This document shows positions 8,905 through 18,640 of a stretch of DNA of 64,000 bases, one piece after another. The stretch covers positions 186,001 to 250,000 of the forward strand of contig NZ_FCOA02000001.1 in NCBI RefSeq assembly GCF_001544875.2, written 5' to 3'. The translations under genes were made by a program, and so were the position numbers. Each line of letters opens with the position of its first letter. Position 1 is the first letter of the stretch. Below the pieces are notes generated by a model. That model worked only from the letters and a program-made list of their open reading frames with translations, searched no databases and was not told where the DNA came from. The stretch comes from Caballeronia hypogeia. Lineage in GTDB: Bacteria > Pseudomonadota > Gammaproteobacteria > Burkholderiales > Burkholderiaceae.

Positions 8905-9969
8905 TTATTGAGCGTCCGTGAAACGCCAGTTGATCGACTCGCCACCGCGCAACGGCACGATGGTCGAGTCGCCGGCGGTGAATTCGGCCGGAAGCGTCCA
9001 CGATCCGCGTTCGAGCGTGACTTTTTCCGCGCTGCGGGGCAAGCCGTAGAAGTCCGCGCCGTGGAAGCTCGCGAAACCTTCGAGCTTGTCGAGCGCGCCG
9101 GCCTTGTCGAACGCTTCGGCGTACAACTCCAGCGCATGCAACGCCGTGTAGCAGCCCGCGCAGCCGCACGCGTGTTCCTTCAGACCCTTCGGATGCGGCG
9201 CGCTGTCCGTGCCGAGGAAGAAGCGCGAATTGCCCGAGGTCGCCGCTTCGACCAGCGCCACGCGATGCGTCTCGCGCTTCAGCACCGGCAGGCAGTAATA
9301 ATGCGGGCGCATGCCGCCGACCAGCATGATGTTGCGGTTGTAAAGCAGATGATGCGCGGTGATCGTTGCACCGATCGCGCCTTCCGCCTCGCGCACGTAA
9401 TCGGCCGCGTCCTTCGTCGTGATGTGCTCGAACACGACCTTCAGCGCCGGAAAATCGCGGCGCAGCGGCGTCATCACCCGGTCGATGAACACCTTCTCGC
9501 GATCGAACACGTCGATGTCTCCATCCGTCACTTCGCCGTGAGTCAGCAAAGGCATGCCGACTTCCTGCATCGCTTCGAGCGTTTTGGCGCATTTGCCGAG
9601 CAGATCCGTCACGCCCGCGTCCGAATTCGTCGTCGCGCCCGCCGGATACAGCTTCACGCCGTGCACGAAGCCGCTCTCCTTCGCGCGGCGGATTTCGTCG
9701 GGCGGCGTGTTGTCGGTCAGATAGAGCGTCATCAGCGGCTCGAAGCGTGAACCTGCGGGCAGCGCCGCGAGAATTCGGTCGCGGTACGCCGACGCCATCT
9801 CCGTCGTCGTAACCGGCGGCTTCAGGTTCGGCATGATGATCGCGCGGGCGAACTGGCGCGCCGTGTGCGGCAGGACGGCGGCGAGCGTCGCGCCGTCGCG
9901 CACGTGCAGGTGCCAGTCGTCGGGACGCGCGATCGTGAGCGAGTTGAGCGAGGAGGAATTAGCGGACAT
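8905..9969 (-). CDS. pyrC: Dihydroorotase (class II)
   Basis: Catalyses the reversible cyclisation of carbamoyl-aspartate to dihydroorotate in pyrimidine synthesis. It is the short, class II E. coli-like enzyme (354 residues). The metal-binding HLHVRD lies at about residues 20-25, the carbamylated lysine in [14 protein letters not shown] near residue 110, and later metal histidines in LTHGE and FEHITTK. The catalytic aspartate is in LGTDSAPH. It is the first gene of a two-gene operon with the DUF3025 gene and is divergent from the glutamine amidotransferase gene across 227 bp. Confidence 0.96.
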   Translation of the reverse strand: MSANSSSLNSLTIARPDDWHLHVRDGATLAAVLPHTARQFARAIIMPNLKPPVTTTEMASAYRDRILAALPAGSRFEPLMTLYLTDNTPPDEIRRAKESGFVHGVKLYPAGATTNSDAGVTDLLGKCAKTLEAMQEVGMPLLTHGEVTDGDIDVFDREKVFIDRVMTPLRRDFPALKVVFEHITTKDAADYVREAEGAIGATITAHHLLYNRNIMLVGGMRPHYYCLPVLKRETHRVALVEAATSGNSRFFLGTDSAPHPKGLKEHACGCAGCYTALHALELYAEAFDKAGALDKLEGFASFHGADFYGLPRSAEKVTLERGSWTLPAEFTAGDSTIVPLRGGESINWRFTDAQ

Positions 9970-10196
9970 GGCGAATGTGGAAACGAAAACGTTGGAATGA
10001 CGCAGGCGTTCTGCGGCGCGATGCGCAGGACCACGGCATCGCGCAAACCCCTATCAAGAACAGGCAAAAATCGCCGTTGAAAATTGACAACGCCTGCTCG
10101 CGCGCGACGCCGTTCGATTTTTTCGAATTTGCCTCGGTGATATGCTAGTCGGACGTATTGTAACAACCTGGCCAAACGCCATAAGCCGCCCGCATC

Positions 10197-11099
10197 ATGT
10201 GCCAACTCCTCGGAATGAACTGCGCTGAACCGACCGACGTGACTTTCTCGTTCACCGGGTTTGCGGCGCGCGGCGGAGTCACGGATCACCATGCCGACGG
10301 CTGGGGCATCGCCTTTTTCGAAGACAAGGCGTGCCGGCTCTTCATCGACCATCAATCGTCCGCCAGTTCGCCGCTCGCGGACATGGTGAAGCGCTATCCG
10401 ATCAAGTCGAAGAACACCATCGCGCATATCCGCAAGGCGACGCAGGGACATATCCTGCTGGAGAACTGCCATCCGTTCATGCGCGAGCTGTGGGGCCGGC
10501 ACTGGATCTTCGCGCACAACGGCGATCTGAAAGGTCACGCGCCCGAACTGACCGGCGTGTATCAGCCGGTCGGCACGACCGACAGCGAGCTCGCGTTCTG
10601 CACGCTGCTGCAAGGCCTGCGCCGTGCGTTTCCGTGCTCGCAGCCGCCGCTCGACGAGCTCTTCGATGCGCTCGCCGTGCTCACGCGCGACATCACGCAA
10701 TACGGCGTCTTCAATTTCCTGATGTCGAACGGGCAGGCGTTGTTCTCGCACTGCTCGACACATTTGTACTATCTGGTGCGCAGCTGGCCGTTCTCGACGG
10801 CACATCTTATCGACGCGGACATGTCGATCGATTTCGCCAAGTACACGACGCCCGAAGACCGCGTCGCGGTGATCGCCACGTCTCCTCTCACCGACAACGA
10901 AACCTGGACGCGCTTCGCTCCCGGCGACCTCGCCATGTTCCAGTGCGGCGATCTCGCGCGCACGGTGAACATTCCGGTGCCGGAGGCAGTGGCGAAGAAA
11001 GCGGCGGAACCGCTGGCGAAGGCGTGCGTCGGCTCGGCGCTCAAAGTCGACGAAATTCGATCAACGGCGGCGGTGGAATCGGAACTCGGAATCGAATAA
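10197..11099 (+). CDS. Class II glutamine amidotransferase (YafJ-like)
   Basis: An N-terminal nucleophile glutaminase domain of 300 residues. Cys2, exposed after removal of the first methionine, is the expected nucleophile (MCQLLGMN). ADGWGIAFF, HIRKATQG, ENCHPF and FAHNGDLKG are the conserved glutaminase signatures. No synthase domain is attached, as in E. coli YafJ and the EgtC-like group. The acceptor for the ammonia is unknown, so the physiological reaction is open. It starts just after a region rich in promoter-like sequence shared with divergent pyrC and ends at a strong terminator. Confidence 0.9.
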   Translation: MCQLLGMNCAEPTDVTFSFTGFAARGGVTDHHADGWGIAFFEDKACRLFIDHQSSASSPLADMVKRYPIKSKNTIAHIRKATQGHILLENCHPFMRELWGRHWIFAHNGDLKGHAPELTGVYQPVGTTDSELAFCTLLQGLRRAFPCSQPPLDELFDALAVLTRDITQYGVFNFLMSNGQALFSHCSTHLYYLVRSWPFSTAHLIDADMSIDFAKYTTPEDRVAVIATSPLTDNETWTRFAPGDLAMFQCGDLARTVNIPVPEAVAKKAAEPLAKACVGSALKVDEIRSTAAVESELGIE

Positions 11100-11102
11100 A
11101 AA

Positions 11103-11130
11103 AACGGCGCTTCCTTTCAGAAGCGCCGTT
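11103..11130. terminator. Rho-independent terminator between the amidotransferase gene and gltL
   Basis: A 10-bp perfect stem AACGGCGCTT with AAGCGCCGTT and an 8-nt loop. A runs on the left and T on the right let it serve both convergent genes. Confidence 0.85.
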
Positions 11131-11152
11131 TCTGCTTTGCTGAGCCGAAAAC

Positions 11153-11878
11153 TCAGTGCAGGATCTTCGCCAGAAAATCCTTCGCGCGATCCGACTTCGG
11201 ATTCGCAAAGAACGCTTCCTTCTGATCGTCCTCCACGATCAAGCCGCGATCCATGAAGATCACGCGGTTCGCCACTTTCTTCGCAAAGCCCATTTCGTGC
11301 GTCACGCACATCATGGTCATGCCTTCCTGCGCGAGTTCGACCATCACGTCGAGCACTTCGTTGATCATCTCCGGGTCGAGCGCGGAAGTCGGCTCGTCGA
11401 AGAGCATCGCGATCGGGTCCATCGACAGCGCGCGCGCAATCGCCACGCGCTGCTGCTGACCGCCCGACAACTGCCCCGGATATTTATCCGCATGCGCGCG
11501 CAGGCCGACGCGATCCAGCAGCTTCAGGCCCTTCTGCGTCGCTTCGTCGTTCGAGCGGCCGAGCACCTTGACCTGCGCGAGCGTCAGGTTCTGCGTGATC
11601 GTCAGATGCGGAAACAGCTCGAAGTGCTGAAACACCATGCCGACCTTCGAGCGCAGCTTCGACAGATTGGTCTTCTTGTCGGTGAGCGACTGGCCGTTGA
11701 TCGAGATCTCGCCCTTCTGGAACGGCTCCAGGCCGTTCACGGTCTTGATGAGCGTCGACTTGCCCGAGCCCGACGGGCCGCACACCACGACGACCTCGCC
11801 CTTCTTCACTTCGGTCGTGCAGTCCGTCAGCACCTGGAACTGCCCGTACCACTTGGAAACATTCTTGATAGAGATCAT
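11153..11878 (-). CDS. gltL: Glutamate/aspartate ABC transporter, ATP-binding protein
   Basis: The ATPase of a polar amino acid importer, 241 residues. Walker A is GPSGSGKS near residues 34-41, the signature is LSGGQQQR, Walker B is [12 protein letters not shown] and the switch histidine is in CVTHEMGFA. The frame extends upstream without a stop into gltK, but the ABC domain begins at [12 protein letters not shown], and ATG 11878 overlaps the gltK stop by 4 bp (ATGA). It is the last gene of gltIJKL. In this family the ATPase is a cytoplasmic homodimer under GltJ and GltK. Confidence 0.94.
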   Translation of the reverse strand: MISIKNVSKWYGQFQVLTDCTTEVKKGEVVVVCGPSGSGKSTLIKTVNGLEPFQKGEISINGQSLTDKKTNLSKLRSKVGMVFQHFELFPHLTITQNLTLAQVKVLGRSNDEATQKGLKLLDRVGLRAHADKYPGQLSGGQQQRVAIARALSMDPIAMLFDEPTSALDPEMINEVLDVMVELAQEGMTMMCVTHEMGFAKKVANRVIFMDRGLIVEDDQKEAFFANPKSDRAKDFLAKILH

Positions 11879-12552
11879 CTTGCGACCTTTTTCTGAAGAC
11901 TTTTGACGAGGGCCGACGCCACCACGCAAATCACGAAATAGCATGCGCCCGCGAACAGGACCATTTCGACGGACGTGCCGTCGCGGTCGCCGATGTTCGT
12001 CGCCGTGCGGAAGAAGTCCGCGAGGCTGATCACGTAGACGAGCGACGTATCCTGAAACAGGACGATGGCCTGCGTGAGCAGCAGCGGCACCATCGCGCGG
12101 AACGCCTGCGGGAGCACGACGAGCTTCATCGCCTGCGGGTAGGTCATGCCGAGCGCGAACGCCGCATTCACCTGGCCGCGCGGCACCGCCTGAATGCCCG
12201 CGCGTATGATTTCCGAATAGTACGCGGCTTCGAACAGCGAGAACGCGACCATCGCGGAAGCGAGGCGAATGTCGATGTCGGCCGAGAGCCCGAGCACGTT
12301 CTGCAGCAGTTGCGGCACGATCAGGAAGAACCACAGCAGCACCATCACGAGCGGGATCGAGCGGAACAGCGTCACGTACAGGCTCGCGAACCACTGCAGC
12401 GGCTTGATGCCCGAGAGGCGGAACAGCGCAAGCACCGTGCCCCAGATGATGCCGACCACGATGGCGAGCACCGTGATCTGCAGCGTGATGATGGCGCCCG
12501 TCCACAACGTAGGCAGCGAGCCGATCACGCCACTCCAGTTGAAATGATGCAT
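11875..12552 (-). CDS. gltK: Glutamate/aspartate ABC transporter, permease
   Basis: Inner-membrane permease of the HisM/GltK type, 225 residues with about five transmembrane segments. The EAA loop that docks the ATPase is visible ([30 protein letters not shown]). The stop codon overlaps the gltL start and the start codon overlaps the gltJ stop by one base, showing tight translational coupling. It forms a heterodimer with GltJ. The [13 protein letters not shown] motif is typical of this permease family. Confidence 0.93.
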   Translation of the reverse strand: MHHFNWSGVIGSLPTLWTGAIITLQITVLAIVVGIIWGTVLALFRLSGIKPLQWFASLYVTLFRSIPLVMVLLWFFLIVPQLLQNVLGLSADIDIRLASAMVAFSLFEAAYYSEIIRAGIQAVPRGQVNAAFALGMTYPQAMKLVVLPQAFRAMVPLLLTQAIVLFQDTSLVYVISLADFFRTATNIGDRDGTSVEMVLFAGACYFVICVVASALVKSLQKKVAR

Positions 12553-13292
12553 TACTTGCCTCCGATGTAGCCGGGCAGCCGCGTCCTCGCCTCGACCCAG
12601 CGCATCAGCTGCATCACGATGAGGTTGATGAGCATGTAGGCGACCGTCACCGCGATGAACGACTCATACGTCTGCGCCGTGTAGTCGACGAGCTGGCGCG
12701 CCTGCGCGGACAGATCGAGCAGACCGATGGTCGACGCCACCGCCGAGTTCTTGAACACGTTGAGGAATTCCGACGTGAGCGGCGGCACGATGATGCGGTA
12801 CGCCACCGGCATCAGCACGTAGCGATACGTCTGCCATTGCGTGAAGCCCATCGCGAGACCCGCGTTGCGCTGGCCGCGCGGCAGCGCGTTGATGCCCGAG
12901 CGCACCTGCTCGCACACGCGCGCGCCGGTGAAAAGCCCGAGACAGATGATCGATGACGAATAGAACTGCGCCATGGGCGGCAGTTGTTTGAACCAGTTGC
13001 CCATCGATTCGGGCAGCAGTTCAGGAATCACGAGATACCAGATGAAGAACTGCACGATCAGCGGAATATTGCGGAAGATCGCGACATAGACGGTGCCGAT
13101 GCCCGCCAGCGTGCGATTCGGGACCGTGCGCAAGATGCCGAACAACGAGCCGACCACGAGTGCGATCACCCAGGCCGCGAGCGACACGGTGATCGTCACC
13201 CAGAAGCCGGAGATCAGCCAGCCGAGATAGGTGGTGGGCTCGCCGGTGGACACCGGACTCAGCAGGACGCCCCAGTTCCAGTGATAAGACAT
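12552..13292 (-). CDS. gltJ: Glutamate/aspartate ABC transporter, permease
   Basis: Second permease of the importer, 246 residues, with the family motif [22 protein letters not shown] and the EAA-like loop [22 protein letters not shown]. The N-terminal [22 protein letters not shown] is a long periplasmic start typical of GltJ rather than of histidine permeases, which supports acidic amino acids as substrates. It lies 69 bp after gltI, a gap that could hold a processing or stabilising site that keeps the binding protein in excess; only a weak repeat of TTCCGTTTC was seen there. Confidence 0.92.
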   Translation of the reverse strand: MSYHWNWGVLLSPVSTGEPTTYLGWLISGFWVTITVSLAAWVIALVVGSLFGILRTVPNRTLAGIGTVYVAIFRNIPLIVQFFIWYLVIPELLPESMGNWFKQLPPMAQFYSSSIICLGLFTGARVCEQVRSGINALPRGQRNAGLAMGFTQWQTYRYVLMPVAYRIIVPPLTSEFLNVFKNSAVASTIGLLDLSAQARQLVDYTAQTYESFIAVTVAYMLINLIVMQLMRWVEARTRLPGYIGGK

Positions 13293-13361
13293 GGACTCAC
13301 TCCAAAAAGAAACGGAAGAAGCAAGCTCCTTCCGTTTCGTTCGTTCGATTACGCGAACCGG

Positions 13362-14255
13362 TTAGTCGATTGCCTTGTCATTCGGGCTCTTGAAGAGAGC
13401 CTTCATGTCATCACTTTCAGGGAAGTTGAGGTTGAGACCCTTCGGCGGGATCGGGCTTTCGAACCACTTTTTGTAGATCTTGTCGGCTTCACCCGAGGTT
13501 TCCACCTTGGCGATCGCGTCGTCGACGACCTTCTTGAACTCCGGATCGTTCTTGCGAATCATGCAGCCGTACGCTTCATGCGATTGCGGCGTGCCGACGA
13601 TCACGAAATCGCCCGGATTGTTCGACTTGGCGCGTTCGCCCGCGAGCAGCGCGTCGTCCATCATGAACGCCACGGCACGGCCGGTCGACAGCGTCAGGAA
13701 CGAATCGCCGTGATCCTTCGCGCTGATGATGTTCATGCCCATGTTCTTGTCCTGATTCATCTTGCGAAGCAGGCGCTCGGACGTGGTACCGGCGGTCGTC
13801 ACCACGGTCTTGCCCTTCAGGTCGGCCCAGTCCTTGACGCCCGAATCCTTCTTGGTCATCAGGCGCGTGCCGATCACGAAGATCGTGTTCGAGAAGGCGA
13901 CTTGCTGCTGACGCTCGGCGTTGTTCGTGGTCGAGCCGCACTCGATATCCACAGTGCCGTTCTGCACGAGCGGAATGCGGTTCTGCGAGGTGATCGGCGT
14001 GAGTTTCACCTTCAGGTCAGGCATGTTCAGCTTCTGCTTGACCGCGTCCACGACCTTCAGCGCGAACTCATGCGAATAGCCGACGACCTGTTGCTTGTCG
14101 TCGTAGTACGAGAACGGAATGGACGATTCGCGATGCCCCAGCGAGATCACACCCGTGTCCTTGATTTTCTTGAGTGTGCCTGCGTCCTGGGCGTAGGCGC
14201 TGGTGGCGAGAAACCCGAGCGCGGCGACGAGCAGCGCAGCCTTTTTAACCATCAT
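13362..14255 (-). CDS. gltI: Glutamate/aspartate ABC transporter, periplasmic binding protein
   Basis: Solute-binding protein of 297 residues. The signal peptide is MMVKKAALLVAALGFLATSAYAQ with cleavage after AYA. The mature part has the SBP family 3 signatures GVISLGHRESSIPFSYYD and KLTPITSQNRIPLVQNGTVDIECG, as in E. coli GltI. It captures glutamate and aspartate in the periplasm for GltJK. It is the first gene of the operon. Upstream (14290-14330) a TGCTAAACT extended -10-like sequence is seen on the minus strand, without a good -35, so control is unclear. Glutamate dehydrogenase lies next to the operon, giving uptake and oxidation side by side. Confidence 0.94.
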   Translation of the reverse strand: MMVKKAALLVAALGFLATSAYAQDAGTLKKIKDTGVISLGHRESSIPFSYYDDKQQVVGYSHEFALKVVDAVKQKLNMPDLKVKLTPITSQNRIPLVQNGTVDIECGSTTNNAERQQQVAFSNTIFVIGTRLMTKKDSGVKDWADLKGKTVVTTAGTTSERLLRKMNQDKNMGMNIISAKDHGDSFLTLSTGRAVAFMMDDALLAGERAKSNNPGDFVIVGTPQSHEAYGCMIRKNDPEFKKVVDDAIAKVETSGEADKIYKKWFESPIPPKGLNLNFPESDDMKALFKSPNDKAID

Positions 14256-14460
14256 GTGTTCGATCTCCTGTGGCGAAAAACCGGGGCAAGTTTAGCAGGG
14301 TAATTATTCTGAAAGAATGATTGTTAACCCACGTCGTCTTATTTGTGAGACGGCGTCGCGCCCCGGTGTGCAACCCGGTTGCGACCGCGCATATTACTGG
14401 CGTTTCGAAGCAGATGCTTGACCGAATTCAACTAGTTCGACCACTTGTAGTTTTCATACA
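14256..14460. other. Intergenic region upstream of gltI
   Basis: The gap between gltI and glutamate dehydrogenase is about 320 bp. Its right end is the terminator at 14461-14498. The rest is AT-rich near 14300-14340, with a partial inverted repeat (ATTATTCT, GAA, AGAATGAT at 14303-14321) just upstream of the gltI leader. That position suits an operator, but the match is imperfect and no known consensus was recognised. No reading frame is convincing here. Confidence 0.4.
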
Positions 14461-14498
14461 AATGCGGGCGGCATTCCCGAGGAAATGCCGCCCGCATT
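14461..14498 (-). terminator. Terminator of the glutamate dehydrogenase gene
   Basis: A 15-bp perfect stem (AATGCGGGCGGCATT at 14461-14475 with its complement at 14484-14498). On the minus strand it follows the dehydrogenase stop by about 80 bp. The T tract is short, so efficiency is uncertain. Confidence 0.7.
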
Positions 14499-14575
14499 CT
14501 TACCAGGCGCAATTGCGGCGCGCATGCTGCGCGCCGCTTGCCTGATGCTGGTTGCGCCGAACGCGCCGCATCGGA

Positions 14576-15868
14576 TCAGGGATAGAGGCCACGCATTTCG
14601 CGCGCCTGCAGAATCCGCGTACACGCGACGATAAACGCCGCCGTACGCACCGACACCTGATGCTCGCTCGCCACCTGCCAGACGCCTGCGAACGCTTCGC
14701 GCATCACGCGCTCCAGACGCTGGTTGATCTCGTCTTCGGTCCAGAAGAAGCTGGAGAAGTCCTGCACCCATTCGAAGTACGACACGGTCACGCCGCCCGC
14801 GTTGGCGATCACGTCGGGAATCACGAGGATGCCCTTGTCGTTCAGGATGTCGTCGGCCGCTGTCGTGGTCGGGCCGTTCGCGCCTTCCACGACGATCTTC
14901 GTGCGGATCTTCGGCGCGTTCTTCTCGGTGATCTGGTTTTCCAGCGCGGCCGGAATCAGGATGTCGCTTTCGATCATCCAGAACTCGTCCGCCTGCACCG
15001 GGTCCGCGCCCGCGAAGCCGCCCACGCCGCCGTTCTTCGCGACGTGATCGAGCAAGGCGATGGTATCGATGCCCTTCGAGTTATGAATGGTGCCGGTGTG
15101 ATCCTGCACGGCGATGACCTTCGCGCCCGCTTCCTGGAACAGCTTGGCCGCGATGCCGCCGACGTTGCCGAAGCCCTGCACCGCGATGCGCGCGCCTTCG
15201 ATTTCCATGCCGATGCGTCGCGCCGCTTCCGTGCCGGCCACGAACACGCCGCGTCCGGTCGCTTCCTTGCGGCCGAGCGAGCCGCCGAGCGAGATCGGCT
15301 TGCCGGTGACCACACCCGTCGCCGTCTGGCCCTGGTTCATGGAGTACGTGTCCATCATCCACGCCATGATCTGCTCGTTCGTGTTCACGTCCGGCGCGGG
15401 AATGTCCGTGTTCGGCCCGATGATGATGCCGATCTCGCTGGTGTAACGGCGCGTCACGCGCTCCAGTTCGCCGCGCGACAGCGTGCGCGGATCGACGCGG
15501 ATACCGCCCTTCGCGCCGCCGTACGGCACGTTCACGGCCGCGTTCTTCACCGACATCCACGCGGACAGCGCCATCACTTCGGAGAGCGTGACGTCCTGGT
15601 GATAACGCACGCCGCCCTTGCCGGGACCGCGCGACGTGTTGTGCTGCACGCGATAGCCTTCGAAGTGCGCGACGGTGCCGTTATCCAGTTCGATCGGGCA
15701 ATCGACGATGAGAATGCGCTTCGGGCGCTTGAGGGTTTCGAGCCAGCGGGAGAGGGAACCGAGATAGGGAGCGACGCGATCGACCTGCTTCAGGTAGTTG
15801 CCCCAGGGGCCGAGATCGTCGGCGTGGAGATACGAGGGGATGGCATGGTCGTACTTCGGAGAGGACAT
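14576..15868 (-). CDS. gdhA: Glutamate dehydrogenase (NAD-dependent type)
   Basis: Converts glutamate to 2-oxoglutarate and ammonia. From ATG 15868 the protein has 430 residues. The active-site lysine is K120 in VPYGGAKGG, the substrate loop [10 protein letters not shown] lies at about 81-90, and the dinucleotide fold has VQGFGNVGG near residue 225. The group (hexameric, about 430 residues, RocG/GudB-like) usually prefers NAD and works in catabolism. A TTG 20 codons upstream is in frame, but ATG 15868 has GGAG 6 bp before it. It is next to gltIJKL. The name gdhA follows common annotation; cofactor preference is inferred. Confidence 0.92.
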   Translation of the reverse strand: MSSPKYDHAIPSYLHADDLGPWGNYLKQVDRVAPYLGSLSRWLETLKRPKRILIVDCPIELDNGTVAHFEGYRVQHNTSRGPGKGGVRYHQDVTLSEVMALSAWMSVKNAAVNVPYGGAKGGIRVDPRTLSRGELERVTRRYTSEIGIIIGPNTDIPAPDVNTNEQIMAWMMDTYSMNQGQTATGVVTGKPISLGGSLGRKEATGRGVFVAGTEAARRIGMEIEGARIAVQGFGNVGGIAAKLFQEAGAKVIAVQDHTGTIHNSKGIDTIALLDHVAKNGGVGGFAGADPVQADEFWMIESDILIPAALENQITEKNAPKIRTKIVVEGANGPTTTAADDILNDKGILVIPDVIANAGGVTVSYFEWVQDFSSFFWTEDEINQRLERVMREAFAGVWQVASEHQVSVRTAAFIVACTRILQAREMRGLYP

Positions 15869-15945
15869 TGAAGCTCCAGCGGTGTGTGGAATGCGTTCAT
15901 TGTCGAAAAACGGCGTTTCCAAATCCAATGCCGTATTCGTATCCG

Positions 15946-15962
15946 ATCATGCAAATCATGCA
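15946..15962. promoter_or_regulatory. Direct repeat upstream of glutamate dehydrogenase
   Basis: ATCATGCA occurs twice (15946-15953 and 15955-15962), 9 bp apart, between the LysR stop and the dehydrogenase start. The position fits a regulator site, but no known consensus was recognised and the repeat is short. Confidence 0.3.
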
Positions 15963-15977
15963 TAACGCCGCAAAGCC

Positions 15978-16949
15978 TTATGTGGCGGTCGTTTGCGAGG
16001 ATGCTTTCAACAATTCTTCACCTACTGCATCCCAGAGCGCGCGCATCAGCGCCTGACGCGGCTCCTCGCCTTGCGCCGCGAGCTTGTCGCGATACAGGCG
16101 GATGTCCATGGTCAGCGTGAACTGACCGGCGGGCGTGCCACGCGTTCCGCGGTCGAGGCGAATGAGCTTGCCCTCGTCCACCGCATCCTCCACGGCGCTG
16201 TGCGGCAGGAACGCGACGCCATGGCCGGCGAGCGCCATCGCCTTGAGGCCTTCTGCCATGTCGGTTTCGTAGACCTTGTCGAGATAAAGGCGCGCGGGCG
16301 CCGTCGCGATGATCACTTCGGTCATGCGTCCGAGGTACGCATTGGGCGTGTACGACAGATACGGCACCGGCGATTCGGCGCTCGCGGGCAAGGTGAAGCG
16401 TGCGCGTCCGCCCTTGGTCACCGCGGAGAACGGGCTGATCGGCTCGATGCCGAGCGTGAGCATGTCGTAGCGCGCAGGATCGAGCGCGACCGGATGGCTC
16501 GGATGGTGATAGCCCATCACCAGATCGCAGCCGCCTTCGACGAGCGAGAGCACCGCGTCGTGCACGTTGAGCGCGCGCAGCCGCGTGCGGATGCGTCCGA
16601 GCCGCGCTTCGATATGTTCGAGCCAGCGTGGAAAGTACGTGAGCGACAGCGTATGCGGCACGGCGAACTCGATGGTCGCGGCCGGCACGCCGCCCTGTCC
16701 GCGCAGCAGCGTGCGCGCCTCGTGGAATTGCGAAAGCATCGCGAGCGCCTGCTCGTAGAACACATTGCCGGCCTGCGTGAGACGCGTCGGGTAGACGGAG
16801 CGGTCGATCAGTTCCGTGCCGAGCCACGCCTCGAGCGCCTGGATGCGCCGCGAGAACGCCGGCTGCGTGATGTGTCTCAGTTCAGCGGAGCGACTGAAGC
16901 TGCGCGTCTCCGCGAGCGAGACGAAGTCTTCCAGCCATTTCAGTTCCAT
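15978..16949 (-). CDS. LysR family transcriptional regulator
   Basis: A LysR-type regulator of 323 residues. The N-terminal winged helix-turn-helix is MELKWLEDFVSLAETRSFS followed by RSAELRHITQPAFSRRIQALE, and the rest is a periplasmic-binding-like effector domain. The open frame continues about 70 residues further upstream, but the conserved LysR start is at ATG 16949. It is divergent from a NarK-like transporter across 276 bp and lies beyond glutamate dehydrogenase, so either neighbour could be a target. The effector is unknown. The C-terminal 20 residues (EELLKASSQTTAT) are variable. Confidence 0.9.
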   Translation of the reverse strand: MELKWLEDFVSLAETRSFSRSAELRHITQPAFSRRIQALEAWLGTELIDRSVYPTRLTQAGNVFYEQALAMLSQFHEARTLLRGQGGVPAATIEFAVPHTLSLTYFPRWLEHIEARLGRIRTRLRALNVHDAVLSLVEGGCDLVMGYHHPSHPVALDPARYDMLTLGIEPISPFSAVTKGGRARFTLPASAESPVPYLSYTPNAYLGRMTEVIIATAPARLYLDKVYETDMAEGLKAMALAGHGVAFLPHSAVEDAVDEGKLIRLDRGTRGTPAGQFTLTMDIRLYRDKLAAQGEEPRQALMRALWDAVGEELLKASSQTTAT

Positions 16950-17153
16950 TTCGACGAGCGCATGAGGACGAGAACCGCATTCTAGCGGGCGCGTGAACCG
17001 CGCGAAGGCGCGGCGCACCATCCGCAAGCGAGCGCGCACGGTGCCGGTGCCACCGGCATGCGGGGCGCATGCGCGCCGGTCAGGTCCGCGCATGCGCCGC
17101 AAACCCGCGCCCACGCTCGCTCTGCCGATGCATCGATTGAACATGCATTCCAT

Positions 17154-17169
17154 TGGCATGGTGCTTGCA
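17154..17169 (+). promoter_or_regulatory. Sigma-54 (RpoN) promoter of the NarK-like transporter
   Basis: TGGCATGGTGCTTGCA matches the -24/-12 consensus TGGCAC-N5-TTGCW closely, with GG at 17155-17156 and GC at 17167-17168 separated by exactly 10 bp. It lies 57 bp before ATG 17226 and points at the transporter. The predicted start of transcription is near 17180. Confidence 0.65.
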
Positions 17170-17225
17170 GTTTAAGGAGCCGTCGCGTGTTCATCCGGCA
17201 GCACGCGCCTATTCGGAACTCCGCA

Positions 17226-18614
17226 ATGTCCAACCTGATCGCATCGCTCAAGAGCGGCAACTGGCGCTCCCTGCTCGCCTGCTTCCTTTATTTCGATACG
17301 GGCTTCACCGTGTGGGTGCTTTACGGGCCGCTGGCGCCGTTCATCGGCCGCGACGTGACCATGTCGGCCGCGCAGCAGGGCTTTCTCGTCGCGGTGCCGG
17401 TGCTGGCCGCGGCGATTCTGCGCGTGACGCTCGGCAACCTCTATCAATCGACCGATGGCCGGCGCGTCGCGCTGATGGGCGTGGTGCTCTCGTCGATTCC
17501 CGCGATCGTGCTGCCGCTGCTTCCAGGCGTGCCGTCATATGCGTTGCTGCTCGTGCTGGGCGTGTTCCTCGGCATGGGCGGCGCGAGCTTCGCAGTCGCA
17601 TTGCCGATGGCCGGCAGCAACTATCCGCCGAAGGTGCAGGGGCTCGTGCTGGGTCTCGCTGCAGCGGGCAATATCGGCGCGGTGCTCGACGGCTTCCTGT
17701 TTCCGCATCTCGCCGAGGCCTTCGGCTGGCAGATGTCGACCGCGGCCGCGTTGCCGCTGCTCGCGATCACGGCGGTCGCTCTGTTCGCGTGGGCGTCAGA
17801 TGCCGGCGAGAAAACCGGCAGCACGATGCGCGCGCTGTTCAGCTTCGCGGTGACGCTGGTCAGCCTCGTCGTGCTGGTGCTCGCAGTGAACGCCGGCGTT
17901 TTCGGCGGCGGCCGTGCAGGCGTGCTGCTGTTGCCGGTGATCGGCGCCCTCATTGCGATCGCGGTGTTGCCGAAGCGTTATCGCTCGGTGCTCGGCGAGC
18001 GCGATACGTGGGTCGTCATGCTGATCTACAGCATTACCTTTGGCGGTTTCGTCGGGATGTCTTCGTATGTGACGCTGCTGCTCACGTCGCTTTATCAGAT
18101 GCCGAAACTCGAAGCGGGCCTCTTCATGTCGCTGCTCGCGTTTCTCGGCGCGATCGTGCGGCCGTTCGGCGGCTATGTCGCCGATCGCGTGACCGGCGTG
18201 CGCGCGCTGCTGGTGCTGCTTGCCGCGATCGCCATCGGCGACTTCGCGTTCGCGATCTGGATGCCACCGGTGACGGGCGGCCTCGCGATTCTCATCTGCC
18301 TGTACATCGCCTTCGGTCTCGGCAACGGCTCGACCTTCCAGCTCGTGCCGCATCGCTGGAAGGGCAAGACGGGCTTGCTTTCGGGGATCGTCGGCGCGGC
18401 GGGCGGTATCGGCGGGTTCTATCTGCCGGTGATCATGGGCATCGCGAAGGAAAGCACCGGCAGCTATCAGATGGGCTTCGCGACCTTCGGCGTGCTCGCG
18501 ACCTGCGCGTTCGGCGCGTTGTTCCTGCTGCGCGGTCAGTGGCTGCGCTGGTCCTCCACGGCATCGCAGGCGCACGATGGCGTGGCGATCGGCGGCGCGC
18601 ACGCGATGGAGTGA
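17226..18614 (+). CDS. MFS transporter, NarK/nitrate-nitrite porter-like
   Basis: A major facilitator of 462 residues with about 12 membrane segments. The N-terminus WRSLLACFLYFDTGFTVWVLYGPL is characteristic of the nitrate/nitrite porter group, and the two glycine-rich segments GMGGASFAVALPMAGSNYP and GLLSGIVGAAGGIGGFYLP match its signature motifs. Nitrate or nitrite is therefore the likely substrate, by family only. Two starts compete: ATG 17226, and GTG 17187, which has a perfect AAGGAG 7 bp upstream. ATG was chosen because the sigma-54 promoter would start transcription after that AAGGAG. Divergent from a LysR gene. Confidence 0.8.
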   Translation: MSNLIASLKSGNWRSLLACFLYFDTGFTVWVLYGPLAPFIGRDVTMSAAQQGFLVAVPVLAAAILRVTLGNLYQSTDGRRVALMGVVLSSIPAIVLPLLPGVPSYALLLVLGVFLGMGGASFAVALPMAGSNYPPKVQGLVLGLAAAGNIGAVLDGFLFPHLAEAFGWQMSTAAALPLLAITAVALFAWASDAGEKTGSTMRALFSFAVTLVSLVVLVLAVNAGVFGGGRAGVLLLPVIGALIAIAVLPKRYRSVLGERDTWVVMLIYSITFGGFVGMSSYVTLLLTSLYQMPKLEAGLFMSLLAFLGAIVRPFGGYVADRVTGVRALLVLLAAIAIGDFAFAIWMPPVTGGLAILICLYIAFGLGNGSTFQLVPHRWKGKTGLLSGIVGAAGGIGGFYLPVIMGIAKESTGSYQMGFATFGVLATCAFGALFLLRGQWLRWSSTASQAHDGVAIGGAHAME

Positions 18615-18640
18615 TGCATCGACCGACGGCGGCGCGCTCG

